Shown: in pieces, positions 8,403 through 16,709 of the stretch | How the letters are laid out: each line of letters starts with the position of its first letter | How positions within the stretch are numbered: the stretch's first letter is position 1 | Virus record (IMG/VR): IMGVR_UViG_3300026484_000184 | Location: 1 to 20,070 of that record | Origin: a virus | DNA length: 20,070 nucleotides | Reading direction: 5' to 3' (one strand) | Position numbers and translations under genes: made by a program | The notes under the pieces: generated by a model | Told to the model about the DNA's origin: nothing | What the model saw: only the letters and a program-made list of their open reading frames with translations | The model's database searches: none

Positions 8403-8597
8403 TTATTTGTAATATTCAATAAAGTCTCTAAAAGACTTAATTGCTTTTAATTCATGAATAACATTTTCATCTCTAACATCTTCTAAAAATACCAATTCTT
8501 TAACCCTATCATCACAATAGTATTGAATAAATACTTTAACAAAATCTTCATTATTTAGCAACCTATTTAACCTATCCTTGATTTCTGTCTTCTCCAT
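8403..8597 (-). CDS. 64-residue portal-adjacent small protein
   Basis: This short helical protein starts inside the last codons of the portal gene (26-base overlap), with an AGGAG site formed by portal codons. It reads NNEDFVKVFIQYYCDDRVKE, then FLEDVRDENVIHELKAI and ends FRDFIEYYK. Proteins of this size with a 'n-dF-..-l-..-y' start and a helical end are common just after portal genes in podovirus-like genomes. The role is unknown; it may help head assembly. It is probably coupled to portal translation. Confidence 0.72.
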   Translation of the reverse strand: MEKTEIKDRLNRLLNNEDFVKVFIQYYCDDRVKELVFLEDVRDENVIHELKAIKSFRDFIEYYK

Positions 8598-10662
8598 TTA
8601 ATTCTCCTAATATTTTTAATGTTTCAGCATATGCTTTTTTATTCTCAACATCTTTTCCTTGTGCCTCTTTAATTGTTTTAAGAGATTGAGCTTTTTTCTG
8701 TTCAACAGATGCTAGTTTATCAGCTAAATCAAGTTTGATTTGTATTCCTTCTTTTTTAGCTTTTACTAATGTATGCTGTGTTCTTGCTAATGCATTTTTA
8801 GCTAATGCCTCTTCTTTCATAGCTTTTGCTTTTGATTCCATAAGTTGAGTTTTTAGCATCTCTTGTTGTAATGCAACTTGTTGAGGGTCTGGTTGAGGTT
8901 GTTTGAAATGTTCAATCTCATCTGCTATTTCTGGGAATCCTAAAAGTTCTGCAAGTTTAGCAGTTAGTTTTTGAACCAACATAGGTGATGCAAGTTGGTT
9001 CTGAACCAAAGGTGCTAATTGTTGCATAAGCATATTAATTTGTTGAACTTTGATTATATTCATAGTATCAGTTCCTATTTTGATTTTAATATCATATTGA
9101 ACTCTATCTTTTCTAAAAATATCTTCTATTTCTTTTACTATAAGTTGTTCTACTTGGTATCTAAGTTTAGGAGGCATTTTTTCTGTTTGATATTTCTCTC
9201 TTAATTCTAATGTTTTTTGGAATTTAGCATCAGCTATTGATATTCCTGTTATCTCATAGATTTCTTCATCAGTTAAATACATCATAGCCATTTTTATCCA
9301 TTTAGTAAAGATTTTTTTCCAACCATCTTGATATGAAATTAAATAATCGTTTAATCTTATTTGTGCTTGTGTAAGCATAGCTTGAAAATTTGTTGCAGGT
9401 GCATTAACGTTAGAACCAACTCCTTGCATTTGTTCATTAATACCAGTTAACCCTTCTGCTTGTCTTTCTATTATTTGTAACATGTTATAAACACTATTAG
9501 GTAACTCATTAAATGAACCTTGAAATATAACATCAGTTATTTTTGCAGTTGTATTTAATTCAACAACTGGTTCATTGTTAACTAATCTTTGTAAGTTTAC
9601 AGAATCTAATGCTCCTTTTTTAATAATCTTTTGTCCATTATTACTCATAGCCATGTTATCAATAACGCCTCTTACTATTGCAGTCATAAACTTTTGTTCT
9701 TCCTCTAAAACAGAAGCTAAACCTTCTCCCCAAATATGAAACTCTCTTGGAATAAGGTTAAAAACAACAAAAGGATATTCTTTGCATGGAAGTTCTTTTT
9801 CTGTAAGTATTGTTTCTTGTGTTCCATTAAATAGTAGATATTTTACTATTATTTTATTCTTTTCTTTTTTCCAAAATTCATATAAAAATATCTTTTCATC
9901 AATAGGTTTTCCTTTTTCATTTTCAGTTTCATTGGTATCTATTCTCCATAACTCTCTATCATGTAAATCATCTGCACTTGCCTCAGAACCAACATAAGCA
10001 TTCATTTTATATTCTTCAATCCATCTTTCTACCTTTTCTCCATCAAGTAAAGGATTACTTCTTAACTCATCTTCTGTTACTTCTTTTCTTATAAAAATAA
10101 ATCTACTATCTTCAATTGATTTTGCTAATGGGTCAGTAAAAACATCTTCATTAGGTATCACATCTATATAAGGTCTATTTTTGATAGTTTGTAGAATATA
10201 AAAACCTTTATCATCTTTTAAAATATTTTCATTTTGAAATACTTCTTCTTGTGAAACATTATCAAGGTAATGTTTTTTTGTAACCTTTTTCCAACCTACT
10301 TTTACAAAACATGTCCCTTCTTTTGCAGGAACTTTAATTGTTGTTTTAATAAGATTAATCTTATTCTCCATTGTGTTATAAAAGAAATTAATTAATTTCT
10401 CATCTATTTTAGCTTTAATAACATCATTCTTTGTTCTTGGTTCTATAACACAAATCCTATCTTGACTAAGAAATGATTTTCCTATGTTTGAACTTAAAAC
10501 TTCAATTTGCTTTTTAATCAACTTCCAAACTAATGAACTTCTACCTTCTACCTCATTACCATATGGTTCTCCTCTATATTGAGATAACCAACTTTCTATT
10601 TCTGTGTTTATGTTTGCTTTATATTGTTTACTTTCTTGAAATAACTCATATATACTTTTCAT
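8572..10662 (-). CDS. Portal protein, P22 type
   Basis: The portal forms the dodecameric ring at the head vertex through which DNA is packaged and ejected. The 696-residue length fits the large P22-type portals. Residues about 30-54 carry the diagnostic stretch YRGEPYGNEVEGRSSLVWK, typical of podoviral portals. The middle has the VDVIPNEDVFTDPLAKSIED type segment (here IDVIPNEDVF, about 162-171) and the loop FVVFNLIPREFHIWGEG. The segment GLTGINEQMQGVGSN (about 413-427) is also family-like. The C-terminal 120 residues are an Ala/Lys/Gln-rich helix resembling the P22 barrel. The gene overlaps the previous one by ATGA, and GAGGAGGT provides the ribosome site inside it. Confidence 0.9.
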   Translation of the reverse strand: MKSIYELFQESKQYKANINTEIESWLSQYRGEPYGNEVEGRSSLVWKLIKKQIEVLSSNIGKSFLSQDRICVIEPRTKNDVIKAKIDEKLINFFYNTMENKINLIKTTIKVPAKEGTCFVKVGWKKVTKKHYLDNVSQEEVFQNENILKDDKGFYILQTIKNRPYIDVIPNEDVFTDPLAKSIEDSRFIFIRKEVTEDELRSNPLLDGEKVERWIEEYKMNAYVGSEASADDLHDRELWRIDTNETENEKGKPIDEKIFLYEFWKKEKNKIIVKYLLFNGTQETILTEKELPCKEYPFVVFNLIPREFHIWGEGLASVLEEEQKFMTAIVRGVIDNMAMSNNGQKIIKKGALDSVNLQRLVNNEPVVELNTTAKITDVIFQGSFNELPNSVYNMLQIIERQAEGLTGINEQMQGVGSNVNAPATNFQAMLTQAQIRLNDYLISYQDGWKKIFTKWIKMAMMYLTDEEIYEITGISIADAKFQKTLELREKYQTEKMPPKLRYQVEQLIVKEIEDIFRKDRVQYDIKIKIGTDTMNIIKVQQINMLMQQLAPLVQNQLASPMLVQKLTAKLAELLGFPEIADEIEHFKQPQPDPQQVALQQEMLKTQLMESKAKAMKEEALAKNALARTQHTLVKAKKEGIQIKLDLADKLASVEQKKAQSLKTIKEAQGKDVENKKAYAETLKILGELNGEDRNQG

Positions 10663-11105
10663 TCTACCTCCTCAATAGTTTGAACTTGAACATTACAAGC
10701 ATCACCAGTTTTCCAAGTTTCATTCTTAACTCTATCAAGAAGAGTATCATATAAATTTGAAATATTCTCATCTCTTATAATTGATGGTATATCTTCAAGA
10801 TTACCACTTTTAAATGCCTCTGCCCAACTATATAATTGGTTTTTCATCATTTCTGATAATACATTATCATCTATTTGTGCTACTTGTCTTTGTAAAAGTT
10901 CAGATTGCTCTTTTAAAACACAACTTTGATAATCATCTAATGCCACTTTTGATGCTATTTCCAAACACTTACCAATCAATTGAGAATATACTTTTGAATA
11001 TTCTGTTCCTTTGATTCTTCCTTGGCTAAACTGACTTTCTAAATCTTTTAGAACCAATGTTGATACTGCATCATATATCTCAATAAACCTATTTAAGTCA
11101 ATCAT
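10659..11105 (-). CDS. 148-residue helical protein upstream of portal, function unknown
   Basis: The protein is alpha-helical and hydrophilic (SQFSQGRIKGTEYSKVYSQL at about 26-45), ending in a short acidic tail. Small helical proteins with a 'G-R-I-t-g-..-Y-a-.-v' segment occur near portal genes in several podovirus-like phages without a settled role. Its TGA overlaps the portal ATG (ATGA), and its last codons GAG GAG GTA form the portal ribosome site, so portal output is probably tied to its translation. ATG has AAGGAG 8 bases upstream. Confidence 0.78.
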   Translation of the reverse strand: MIDLNRFIEIYDAVSTLVLKDLESQFSQGRIKGTEYSKVYSQLIGKCLEIASKVALDDYQSCVLKEQSELLQRQVAQIDDNVLSEMMKNQLYSWAEAFKSGNLEDIPSIIRDENISNLYDTLLDRVKNETWKTGDACNVQVQTIEEVE

Positions 11106-11115
11106 AATTATCTCC

Positions 11116-13239
11116 TTATTTTACTTCTATTCCTAAAACTGATTTTACCAAATCACCGTTATAAAATGATAACCAATATGCTCTTCCATATTTTACTTTA
11201 TTATCATCATACCTTAAAAACATTTCTATATTGGTATAAGCACGAACACCACATTCAATTGATTGAGATATCACTCTAAAAGTAATGTAATTAAATTTCC
11301 AACCATCTATTTCAATTTTAGTCCATCTTCCCGTTGGTTCTTTTATAGTGTCCATTGCTTTTGTATGAGCTTGTCCACAACTTGCCCATTTTTCATAATC
11401 AGTATAATTATATCCCCAGCAAGGGTTGCCAATAAATCCTAATACTCCAAAACTAAAATTAATTTTGTTTTCGCTTAATCTATTTATCAAATCTTTGATA
11501 TTTATTGAAACTAAGTTTTTACCATCATATTGATACCATTGTCCGTTATATTCAAATATTGGTTTTCTACAATCAAGTTTACATTTTTTATATTTTTTAA
11601 TTATTTTTCCATTTCTTGTTGTTTCATCACATAAAACAAGACTATTTTTTATTTTGTTGTAATATTCAATCTTTATTTTTTCTTGATATAAATCAAAACA
11701 TGTATAAGAACCAACAAGTTCTAGTGATTTTTCTTGTTTTGAATAAACTCTTCCTTTTGAACATTTACATTCTTCTTCTGAATTAAATTCATCTCCATTA
11801 GGTTTATATATTTTACAACCATCTTTTTTACAACATTCACATTTACAACCTATACCACAACATTTCAATTTGTTTTCAAGTTCTTTAATGTTATTACATA
11901 AATCACAATTACACTTAGAGCACAATGGATAATCCATACAATTTGGATATAAAGGATTATTACAACCACATATGTTAGTTGTTAAACCTTTTAAATCACT
12001 TTTATCTATAATAAAACAAAATGGAATAGGTAATGATTCAAGATAACATAAATCATTTTTTTCTTCTTCTGTTATTGTTCCATCTATTTTTTTCTGTGTT
12101 AATTCAGTCAATTTTGAAGAAAAATATTTTAATCTCTCTTGATTGACTCCAATGATTGAAATTAAATAATTTTTGCATTTTACATATGAAGATGGATTAT
12201 AGTTTCTACAATTTGCATATCCATTATTTAAAATAACATTTGAGTTTGTTTCAAGAAAACAATCTTTAAAAATTATCTTATCAATTTTTCCTTCCTCATT
12301 CTTAATGACTTCAACACAATCCCAATTTCTACAAGTTCTATTTTTAGATTCATCACACATAATAGTTAAATATTTCCATAAGTTTATAGATTCTTTTCCA
12401 TCTTCTCTTTTTAAGAAATTAACTACTTTATCAAAGTTATAAATATTTGTTGCAAAGAATTGATAAAACTCAATCTTTGATATTTGGTTCTTTTCTAAAA
12501 AATCATTAAAAGATAAATTGAAAATATATTTATTACATCTCTCATCAATTATATCACATGGATATTTATAACCCAATAATGTTGTTTTTGTATCTCTTAA
12601 TGCTACATTTTCAAAAATCTTATCATAAGCACAAATTGGTTTTATGCAATCTCCCGTATCAATAAAAACACCATTACTATCTTTATCACAAATCTTACCA
12701 TCAGAACCAACAATTTCAGGACAACAAATATTGTATTTTTCAAAAGAAAAAACAATACCACAATCATTATAAAAAACATATCCTGCACTATTCATATAAA
12801 GTTCATATGCTTTTTCTATAAATTTAACATAGTCTTTTTCTTTAATATGAACCAAATCTTTCCTTAATTCATTAGGAACTACATCAAGTTCAGATGCTAA
12901 ATAAGGAATATTTCCACATCTCTTACATAAGCAATCATAAACATCATCTTTTATACATTTACCATCTTCATCATAAGAAATAAATTCAGTATCAATTGAT
13001 AATTTAAAAACATTTGTAGGTTTATAGGATATAACAGAACCAATTGTAGGAGAATAAAAGTTTAAACCTAAACAATCTATCTCTTCTTGTGTTAATTCAA
13101 TTTGAATTGTATCTCCAAATTTCATAATAAAACCAACATCATAACCATTTTTAATTGACCTATATATTCTTGGAGTCGTTGAACTCATTATTTGATAAAC
13201 AAAAGTTTGAACAAATAAATCATTTTCATAATAATTCAT
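11116..13239 (-). CDS. Cysteine-rich 707-residue virion protein, candidate tail fibre or adhesin
   Basis: The start is taken at ATG 13239, which overlaps the previous gene's stop (TGATG) and has AAGGTG upstream; a TTG one codon earlier is less likely. No known family was recognised. About 44 cysteines are present (about 6%), against one to three in most neighbours. Sixteen of them fall in about 72 residues around 422-493, in CxC, CxxC and CC spacings (CSKCNCDLC, CCGIGCKCECC). The N-terminal 60 residues look like a virion-attachment beta region (MKFGDTIQIELTQEEID). The C-terminal 110 residues (from FIGNPCWGYNYTDYEKW) are aromatic and beta-rich, as in receptor-binding tips. There is no signal peptide. 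Disulfides or metal clusters could stabilise an extracellular fibre. Tail fibre is a guess from size, position and composition. Confidence 0.8.
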   Translation of the reverse strand: MNYYENDLFVQTFVYQIMSSTTPRIYRSIKNGYDVGFIMKFGDTIQIELTQEEIDCLGLNFYSPTIGSVISYKPTNVFKLSIDTEFISYDEDGKCIKDDVYDCLCKRCGNIPYLASELDVVPNELRKDLVHIKEKDYVKFIEKAYELYMNSAGYVFYNDCGIVFSFEKYNICCPEIVGSDGKICDKDSNGVFIDTGDCIKPICAYDKIFENVALRDTKTTLLGYKYPCDIIDERCNKYIFNLSFNDFLEKNQISKIEFYQFFATNIYNFDKVVNFLKREDGKESINLWKYLTIMCDESKNRTCRNWDCVEVIKNEEGKIDKIIFKDCFLETNSNVILNNGYANCRNYNPSSYVKCKNYLISIIGVNQERLKYFSSKLTELTQKKIDGTITEEEKNDLCYLESLPIPFCFIIDKSDLKGLTTNICGCNNPLYPNCMDYPLCSKCNCDLCNNIKELENKLKCCGIGCKCECCKKDGCKIYKPNGDEFNSEEECKCSKGRVYSKQEKSLELVGSYTCFDLYQEKIKIEYYNKIKNSLVLCDETTRNGKIIKKYKKCKLDCRKPIFEYNGQWYQYDGKNLVSINIKDLINRLSENKINFSFGVLGFIGNPCWGYNYTDYEKWASCGQAHTKAMDTIKEPTGRWTKIEIDGWKFNYITFRVISQSIECGVRAYTNIEMFLRYDDNKVKYGRAYWLSFYNGDLVKSVLGIEVK

Positions 13240-13934
13240 CAAAACACCTTATATATAGGATAAGTATTATTATTTACTAAATCAAACAATTCTTCATCTG
13301 ATAGAAATTTTCTAAAACCATACATTGAACACATTTTATGATTACCAAAATAAAACCTAACATTACGACTTTGTCTTGATGATACTTTTATTTCTCCAAT
13401 TAAAATTTTAGAATTATTTTCTATTCTATAAGCTAAAAATTTATCAAAATACATTTCAAAATATATAAATTCTTTAACTTTTATATTTTTGGGATAAAAA
13501 TCAATAGATTTCCAATCACTTTTATCAAGTATTGAATATTTTTTTCCGTATGGTATTGTTTTGATTAAACAACTCATCTTTGGTTCTATACTTTTAATTG
13601 TTAAAAGCATTTTATTACCAATTCCATTTTCACAATCACAATCATTATAATTTATTTTAGGGTGAAAGTATTCATCTATTGAATACTCAACATTGCCAGT
13701 TTCTTCAACAATGTTATTTGAATCTTTAAAATTAAAAACAAAATAAATCCCATTATTGAATATTTTATTATTACACATATTAACTTTTATTAATAAATTA
13801 TCTTTTATTTTTTCAAAAATCTCATATTTTTTTTTCATGTATTTATTTAAATAGCTATCTACTTTTTTATAGAAAGGACTTTTATCATTTAAAACTTCAT
13901 TTAAAAAACATTTTTTAATATTTTTAATCATCAT
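13239..13934 (-). CDS. 231-residue protein, function unknown, in the tail/connector block
   Basis: The N-terminus is Lys/Asn-rich and helical; from about residue 60 the chain is beta-rich with many aromatic residues (NGIYFVFNFKDSNN, EFIYFEMYFDKFLAYRIE) and a DCDCENG segment near residue 98. Two ATGs are in tandem: the first (13934) overlaps the previous TGA as ATGA, while the second (13931) is better spaced from AAAGG. Either gives the same protein apart from one Met. It is followed by the cysteine-rich gene with a 1-base overlap. The C-terminal segment FRKFLSDEELFDLVNNN resembles the end of LamG/concanavalin-like phage domains, but this is a weak impression. A tail or fibre-associated role is inferred from position. 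Confidence 0.75.
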   Translation of the reverse strand: MMIKNIKKCFLNEVLNDKSPFYKKVDSYLNKYMKKKYEIFEKIKDNLLIKVNMCNNKIFNNGIYFVFNFKDSNNIVEETGNVEYSIDEYFHPKINYNDCDCENGIGNKMLLTIKSIEPKMSCLIKTIPYGKKYSILDKSDWKSIDFYPKNIKVKEFIYFEMYFDKFLAYRIENNSKILIGEIKVSSRQSRNVRFYFGNHKMCSMYGFRKFLSDEELFDLVNNNTYPIYKVF

Positions 13935-14569
13935 AAACCTTTAAAATTATGATGTATTTTTGAATTAAGATAAAAATAATGAGGATTTTTATCAAGAATC
14001 TTATTTAACTGAAATTCATATTCTTTTTTCAATCCAAAAACATGTTGTTGGTTCTGAACATCAGTATACAATGATTGTGCTTTGTATCTTAAACCAGCTA
14101 TTAAAGCATCCTTGATTAAAGTTTCAAGATACATATCTATTTGAGTCATGTTTGGAATAATAGATAATACAACTTTATATGTTTTATAAGAATCAACAGG
14201 TAAACCAATATACTCAAAAGTTTCAATATCTAATTGTTTAAAATCGTTAAACATAACTGATTGATTTTTTAAATCAAGAATATCAATAACATTATTCATT
14301 CTCTTTGAATAAGATGAACCATTTGGTTCATTTAATGAAGATATTAAGATAGTAGAATCATCTATTGTAGTTGTATCTGTTGTGTTTTCATATCCTATCA
14401 AAATAGCATTAAAATTATATTCTTTTAATCCATTTAATACATTAAAATATATTTCTTTTCTAAAAAGATTTGTGTATGAAAAAATCTCATCAAGTAAATC
14501 ATCAATAAAATCATAATATAAATCATCATCAAGTTGTAAATCTCTCAAATATGTTCTATAATCTTTCAT
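13931..14569 (-). CDS. 212-residue candidate head-tail connector/tail accessory protein
   Basis: The protein begins with an acidic helical region (QLDDDLYYDFIDDLLDE), has a Thr-rich middle (NTTDTTTIDDSTI) and ends in a helical part with DMYLETLIKDALIAGLRYKA at about 146-165. The 'p-..-Y-..-l-..-aL-aGL-ykA' type helix is reminiscent of tail accessory or connector proteins that dock on the portal, such as P22 gp4-like proteins, but no definitive motif exists. ATG is 4 bases after the upstream stop and has AAAGGAATAAGG before it. A near-palindrome of the motif (TGAACCA-TT-TGGTTCA) lies inside the gene at 14315-14330. Confidence 0.72.
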   Translation of the reverse strand: MKDYRTYLRDLQLDDDLYYDFIDDLLDEIFSYTNLFRKEIYFNVLNGLKEYNFNAILIGYENTTDTTTIDDSTILISSLNEPNGSSYSKRMNNVIDILDLKNQSVMFNDFKQLDIETFEYIGLPVDSYKTYKVVLSIIPNMTQIDMYLETLIKDALIAGLRYKAQSLYTDVQNQQHVFGLKKEYEFQLNKILDKNPHYFYLNSKIHHNFKGL

Positions 14570-14572
14570 ACC

Positions 14573-14869
14573 TTATTCCTTTAATAAATTATCAGAATAA
14601 CTTAATATTAATTGTTTAATTTCAGATAAAATATCTTCATTTGAAATTTCTTTGTTTTTGCTTAAATAAACTATTTTTTTATCAATCAACAATTCATTAC
14701 AATAAAGTTTTATTTCAACTTCATTAGAATAAATTGTTACTTCAAATGTTTTAATTAATCCATCAGAACCAACAGGGGTATATTTTATACCTTCAACTTC
14801 TAATGTTGGTTCTAAACAATTAGTTTTTACTTCTATTTGATATAAGTTATCAGTCATTTGTTTAACCAT
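14573..14869 (-). CDS. 98-residue small protein after the endolysin, function unknown
   Basis: The frame is open from a TTG at 14884, but I prefer ATG at 14869, which overlaps the endolysin stop (ATGGTTAA) and so allows translational coupling; neither start has a strong ribosome site. The protein looks beta-rich (LYQIEVKTN, TFEVTIYSNEVEIKLYCNE) with an acidic helical tail. It contains both EPT and VGS peptides, each encoded by a copy of the AGAACC motif. A small virion protein such as a connector or fibre-associated subunit is possible. The function is not recognised. Confidence 0.65.
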   Translation of the reverse strand: MVKQMTDNLYQIEVKTNCLEPTLEVEGIKYTPVGSDGLIKTFEVTIYSNEVEIKLYCNELLIDKKIVYLSKNKEISNEDILSEIKQLILSYSDNLLKE

Positions 14870-15284
14870 TGAATGCGCTTTCAAATAATTTTTTAACTCT
14901 ATTACATCTACTTTTAACTTGATTGCACCATTTACTATTCTCTATTTCATATGATGCTTTTTCAAAATCAAATTCATTTAGAGCTTTAATCATTTTTTTA
15001 AATGTTTTAAATCTATTAATCCCCATATTAAACATCATATCAATAAGTCCTATCTTGATTGGTTCGGGGAACAAATAAAAATTATCTTTAAATATCTTAA
15101 CTAAATCATTAATAGCATCATCTATATCATTTTGAAAAAGATATTCAACCTCATAATCTTTTAATCCTTTTCCAGTTAAATTTCTACCTATTCCAATAGT
15201 AATATTACCATATATATCTTTATATGGTTTATTCCTATATCCTTCATTTAATAAAATAAATTCTTTTACTTTGTCTATGTTCAT
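14862..15284 (-). CDS. Endolysin, T4-type lysozyme (glycoside hydrolase family 24)
   Basis: The enzyme cuts the glycan strands of peptidoglycan to release progeny. The T4 lysozyme catalytic triad is intact with exact spacing: Glu14 in LLNEGYR, Asp23 in PYKDIYG and Thr29 in NITIGIGRNLTG (T4: E11, D20, T26). The following LFQNDIDDAINDL and IGLIDMMFNMGINRF segments match the rest of the family. The 140-residue length fits the family's core. No signal peptide or SAR anchor is visible, so release should depend on a holin, and the preceding gene is a candidate. AAAGGAT precedes ATG. Presence of this fold suggests a Gram-negative host. Confidence 0.93.
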   Translation of the reverse strand: MNIDKVKEFILLNEGYRNKPYKDIYGNITIGIGRNLTGKGLKDYEVEYLFQNDIDDAINDLVKIFKDNFYLFPEPIKIGLIDMMFNMGINRFKTFKKMIKALNEFDFEKASYEIENSKWCNQVKSRCNRVKKLFESAFNG

Positions 15285-15285
15285 A

Positions 15286-15768
15286 TCAATCCTTTAATAT
15301 TCCTCTTAAAATGACTTCTATTAAGATTCCTACTATTGTAGTTGTTATAAAAATAATTGTTTTATTTATTTTGTTTATTTTCTCATCTAAGTTATTAATT
15401 CTTTCATCAAAAATATCATATGATGGACATTTTCTATTTTGCATTTTTTCTTTTTCTTCATTAATTGTTTTATAAATATCTGCAATATCTCTTTCAATTT
15501 TTTCTATTTCAGAAGAAAATGTTTCTTTACTTTTCATACAACAATTATCAACTTTATTAATTTTCTCTTCAAATATTTTCATGTTTTTTTCTGTATCATT
15601 TTTAATATATTCAATCTTTGTAAGTATTATCTCTTGGTTCTTTAATGCTTCATTAATTTGCTCTATTGATAGAGAAATTTTTTCTGTTGTCTTTTGTATG
15701 TTATCAATACTTTTTTTAATATACTCAATCTCTAACGAATGTCTTGATATTATCTCTTGACTATCCAT
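15286..15768 (-). CDS. Coiled-coil protein with C-terminal membrane helix, candidate XhlA-like holin component
   Basis: Residues about 10-130 are heptad-like Lys/Glu/Ile/Asn coiled coil (IEYIKKSIDNIQKTTEKISL). Residues about 137-154 are a hydrophobic C-terminal segment (TIIFITTTIVGILIEVIL) followed by RGILKD. The arrangement of an N-terminal coiled coil with one C-terminal membrane helix, just before an endolysin, resembles XhlA-type lysis proteins, though those are usually 70-100 residues. A spanin or an inner-membrane virion factor is an alternative. It starts 20 bases after a terminator with AAAGGATTGAG before ATG, and its stop lies 1 base before the endolysin start. Confidence 0.75.
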   Translation of the reverse strand: MDSQEIISRHSLEIEYIKKSIDNIQKTTEKISLSIEQINEALKNQEIILTKIEYIKNDTEKNMKIFEEKINKVDNCCMKSKETFSSEIEKIERDIADIYKTINEEKEKMQNRKCPSYDIFDERINNLDEKINKINKTIIFITTTIVGILIEVILRGILKD

Positions 15769-15779
15769 CTCAATCCTTT

Positions 15780-15811
15780 AAAAAAAAGAGAGATTAAACA
15801 AGAATCTCTCC
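15780..15811 (-). terminator. Intrinsic (Rho-independent) terminator
   Basis: On the minus strand GAGAGATT (15810-15803) pairs perfectly with AATCTCTC (15795-15788) around a 7-base loop, extendable by further pairing at the base, and is followed directly by eight T residues (15787-15780). The TAA stop of the 196-residue gene straddles the loop and 3' arm. The ribosome site of the next gene (AAAGG) begins right after the T-run. This would separate the terminase block from the lysis and head genes unless read through. Confidence 0.8.
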
Positions 15812-16384
15812 TACAACACTTCCTGTGAAATTATCAATTTTATTTTCAACATTTTTGATAGCATCATAAATCATGTCTTCATCATGAGCAACACATTCAA
15901 CAGCTTTACTGATATTTAGTAAATCAATGCTTGGATTATTAATAACAACCAAATATTTACCAATACTTTTTGGAGTATATTCCATTTTATATACACCAGT
16001 GTTTCCTACTCTATTAATTGTATCTCCATCTGCAATACTATCACTAATAGGTTTTCTTGCATAAAGGATATTGTTTGTAGTATCTACATCTTCAACATAA
16101 AAATAAATATCTTTACCATCAACTTTTGCTACAAAACCTTTTTTCCAATTAGTAGCATCATCTACTGTTATTTTTGTAGAACCAACAGGAGTATCACCAG
16201 ATGCTTTTGAACTTAATGCATCTACTTCAACAACAACCTCAGTCATTACTCCTTCAAACTTATCTTCAATACCAGCTTTTGGATTTGCTACAATAACATT
16301 AAATGTGCTATCTTTTCCATATACATCATCTTTACCTAAGTCAACTCCAATTACTTCACTTCTACCAACAACCCATTTACTCAT
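15794..16384 (-). CDS. 196-residue Ig-like beta protein, candidate virion decoration or fibre subunit
   Basis: The sequence is beta-rich with short acidic turns. The outer parts look like one Ig-like sandwich: an early strand set (DSTFNVIVANPKAG) and a late GVYKMEYTPKSIGKYLVVI (about 136-154), the typical final strands of filamin/Ig-type domains. Between them lies GSTKITVDDATNWKKGFVAKV to DGDTINRVG (about 68-130), a pattern seen as a small nested beta domain in phage structural proteins. A C-terminal helix follows (DMIYDAIKNVENKID). Start has AAAGGAGGT, the strongest ribosome site here, so expression is probably high. A role in the virion is inferred. Confidence 0.75.
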   Translation of the reverse strand: MSKWVVGRSEVIGVDLGKDDVYGKDSTFNVIVANPKAGIEDKFEGVMTEVVVEVDALSSKASGDTPVGSTKITVDDATNWKKGFVAKVDGKDIYFYVEDVDTTNNILYARKPISDSIADGDTINRVGNTGVYKMEYTPKSIGKYLVVINNPSIDLLNISKAVECVAHDEDMIYDAIKNVENKIDNFTGSVVGEILV

Positions 16385-16409
16385 ATAACCTCCTTTTGTT
16401 GTAGTAGTG

Positions 16410-16709
16410 TTACAATATTACAATATCATCATTTTTATCAAATATGTCACTAATAACTTCAAAAACTTCTTTAAATTCTTCATTGGTTCTTTTATTAACG
16501 ATAGTTATAATATATTTTTGTGGAGAGAAAATATAAAAAACAGGAGTCCAATACCAATCATTATCTTTAATAAAAGAACCAACAACATGAGTTTTTGATA
16601 AAGGATTTATTAATGGTGAGTAATAACATTCAAAATGTTTTTCATTAGTAAAAATTGATTTATACAAAACACCAAATCTAATAGGTTCACCAACTTTAAA
16701 TACTTTCAC
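16410..16709 (-). CDS. 99-residue beta-rich small protein, function unknown
   Basis: The start is GTG, overlapping the TGA of the previous gene (GTGA), a coupling arrangement; ribosome site is weak. The protein is rich in aromatic residues and beta-like segments (VFKVGEPIRFGVLYKSI, YWTPVFYIFSPQKYIITIVN), of Ig-like or fibre-associated appearance. The 'F-k-v-GEPI-r-F-.-V' start is like that of phage beta-sandwich proteins. Its neighbour downstream is the Ig-like protein, which suggests a joint structure. No family was recognised. Confidence 0.7.
   Translation of the reverse strand: MKVFKVGEPIRFGVLYKSIFTNEKHFECYYSPLINPLSKTHVVGSFIKDNDWYWTPVFYIFSPQKYIITIVNKRTNEEFKEVFEVISDIFDKNDDIVIL

Noticed and set aside
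14870-14884. TTG start for the small gene after the endolysin, and TTG start at 13242 for the cysteine-rich gene
   Set aside because: In both cases a nearby ATG overlaps the upstream stop codon, the arrangement used by neighbours; the TTG starts have no better ribosome site.
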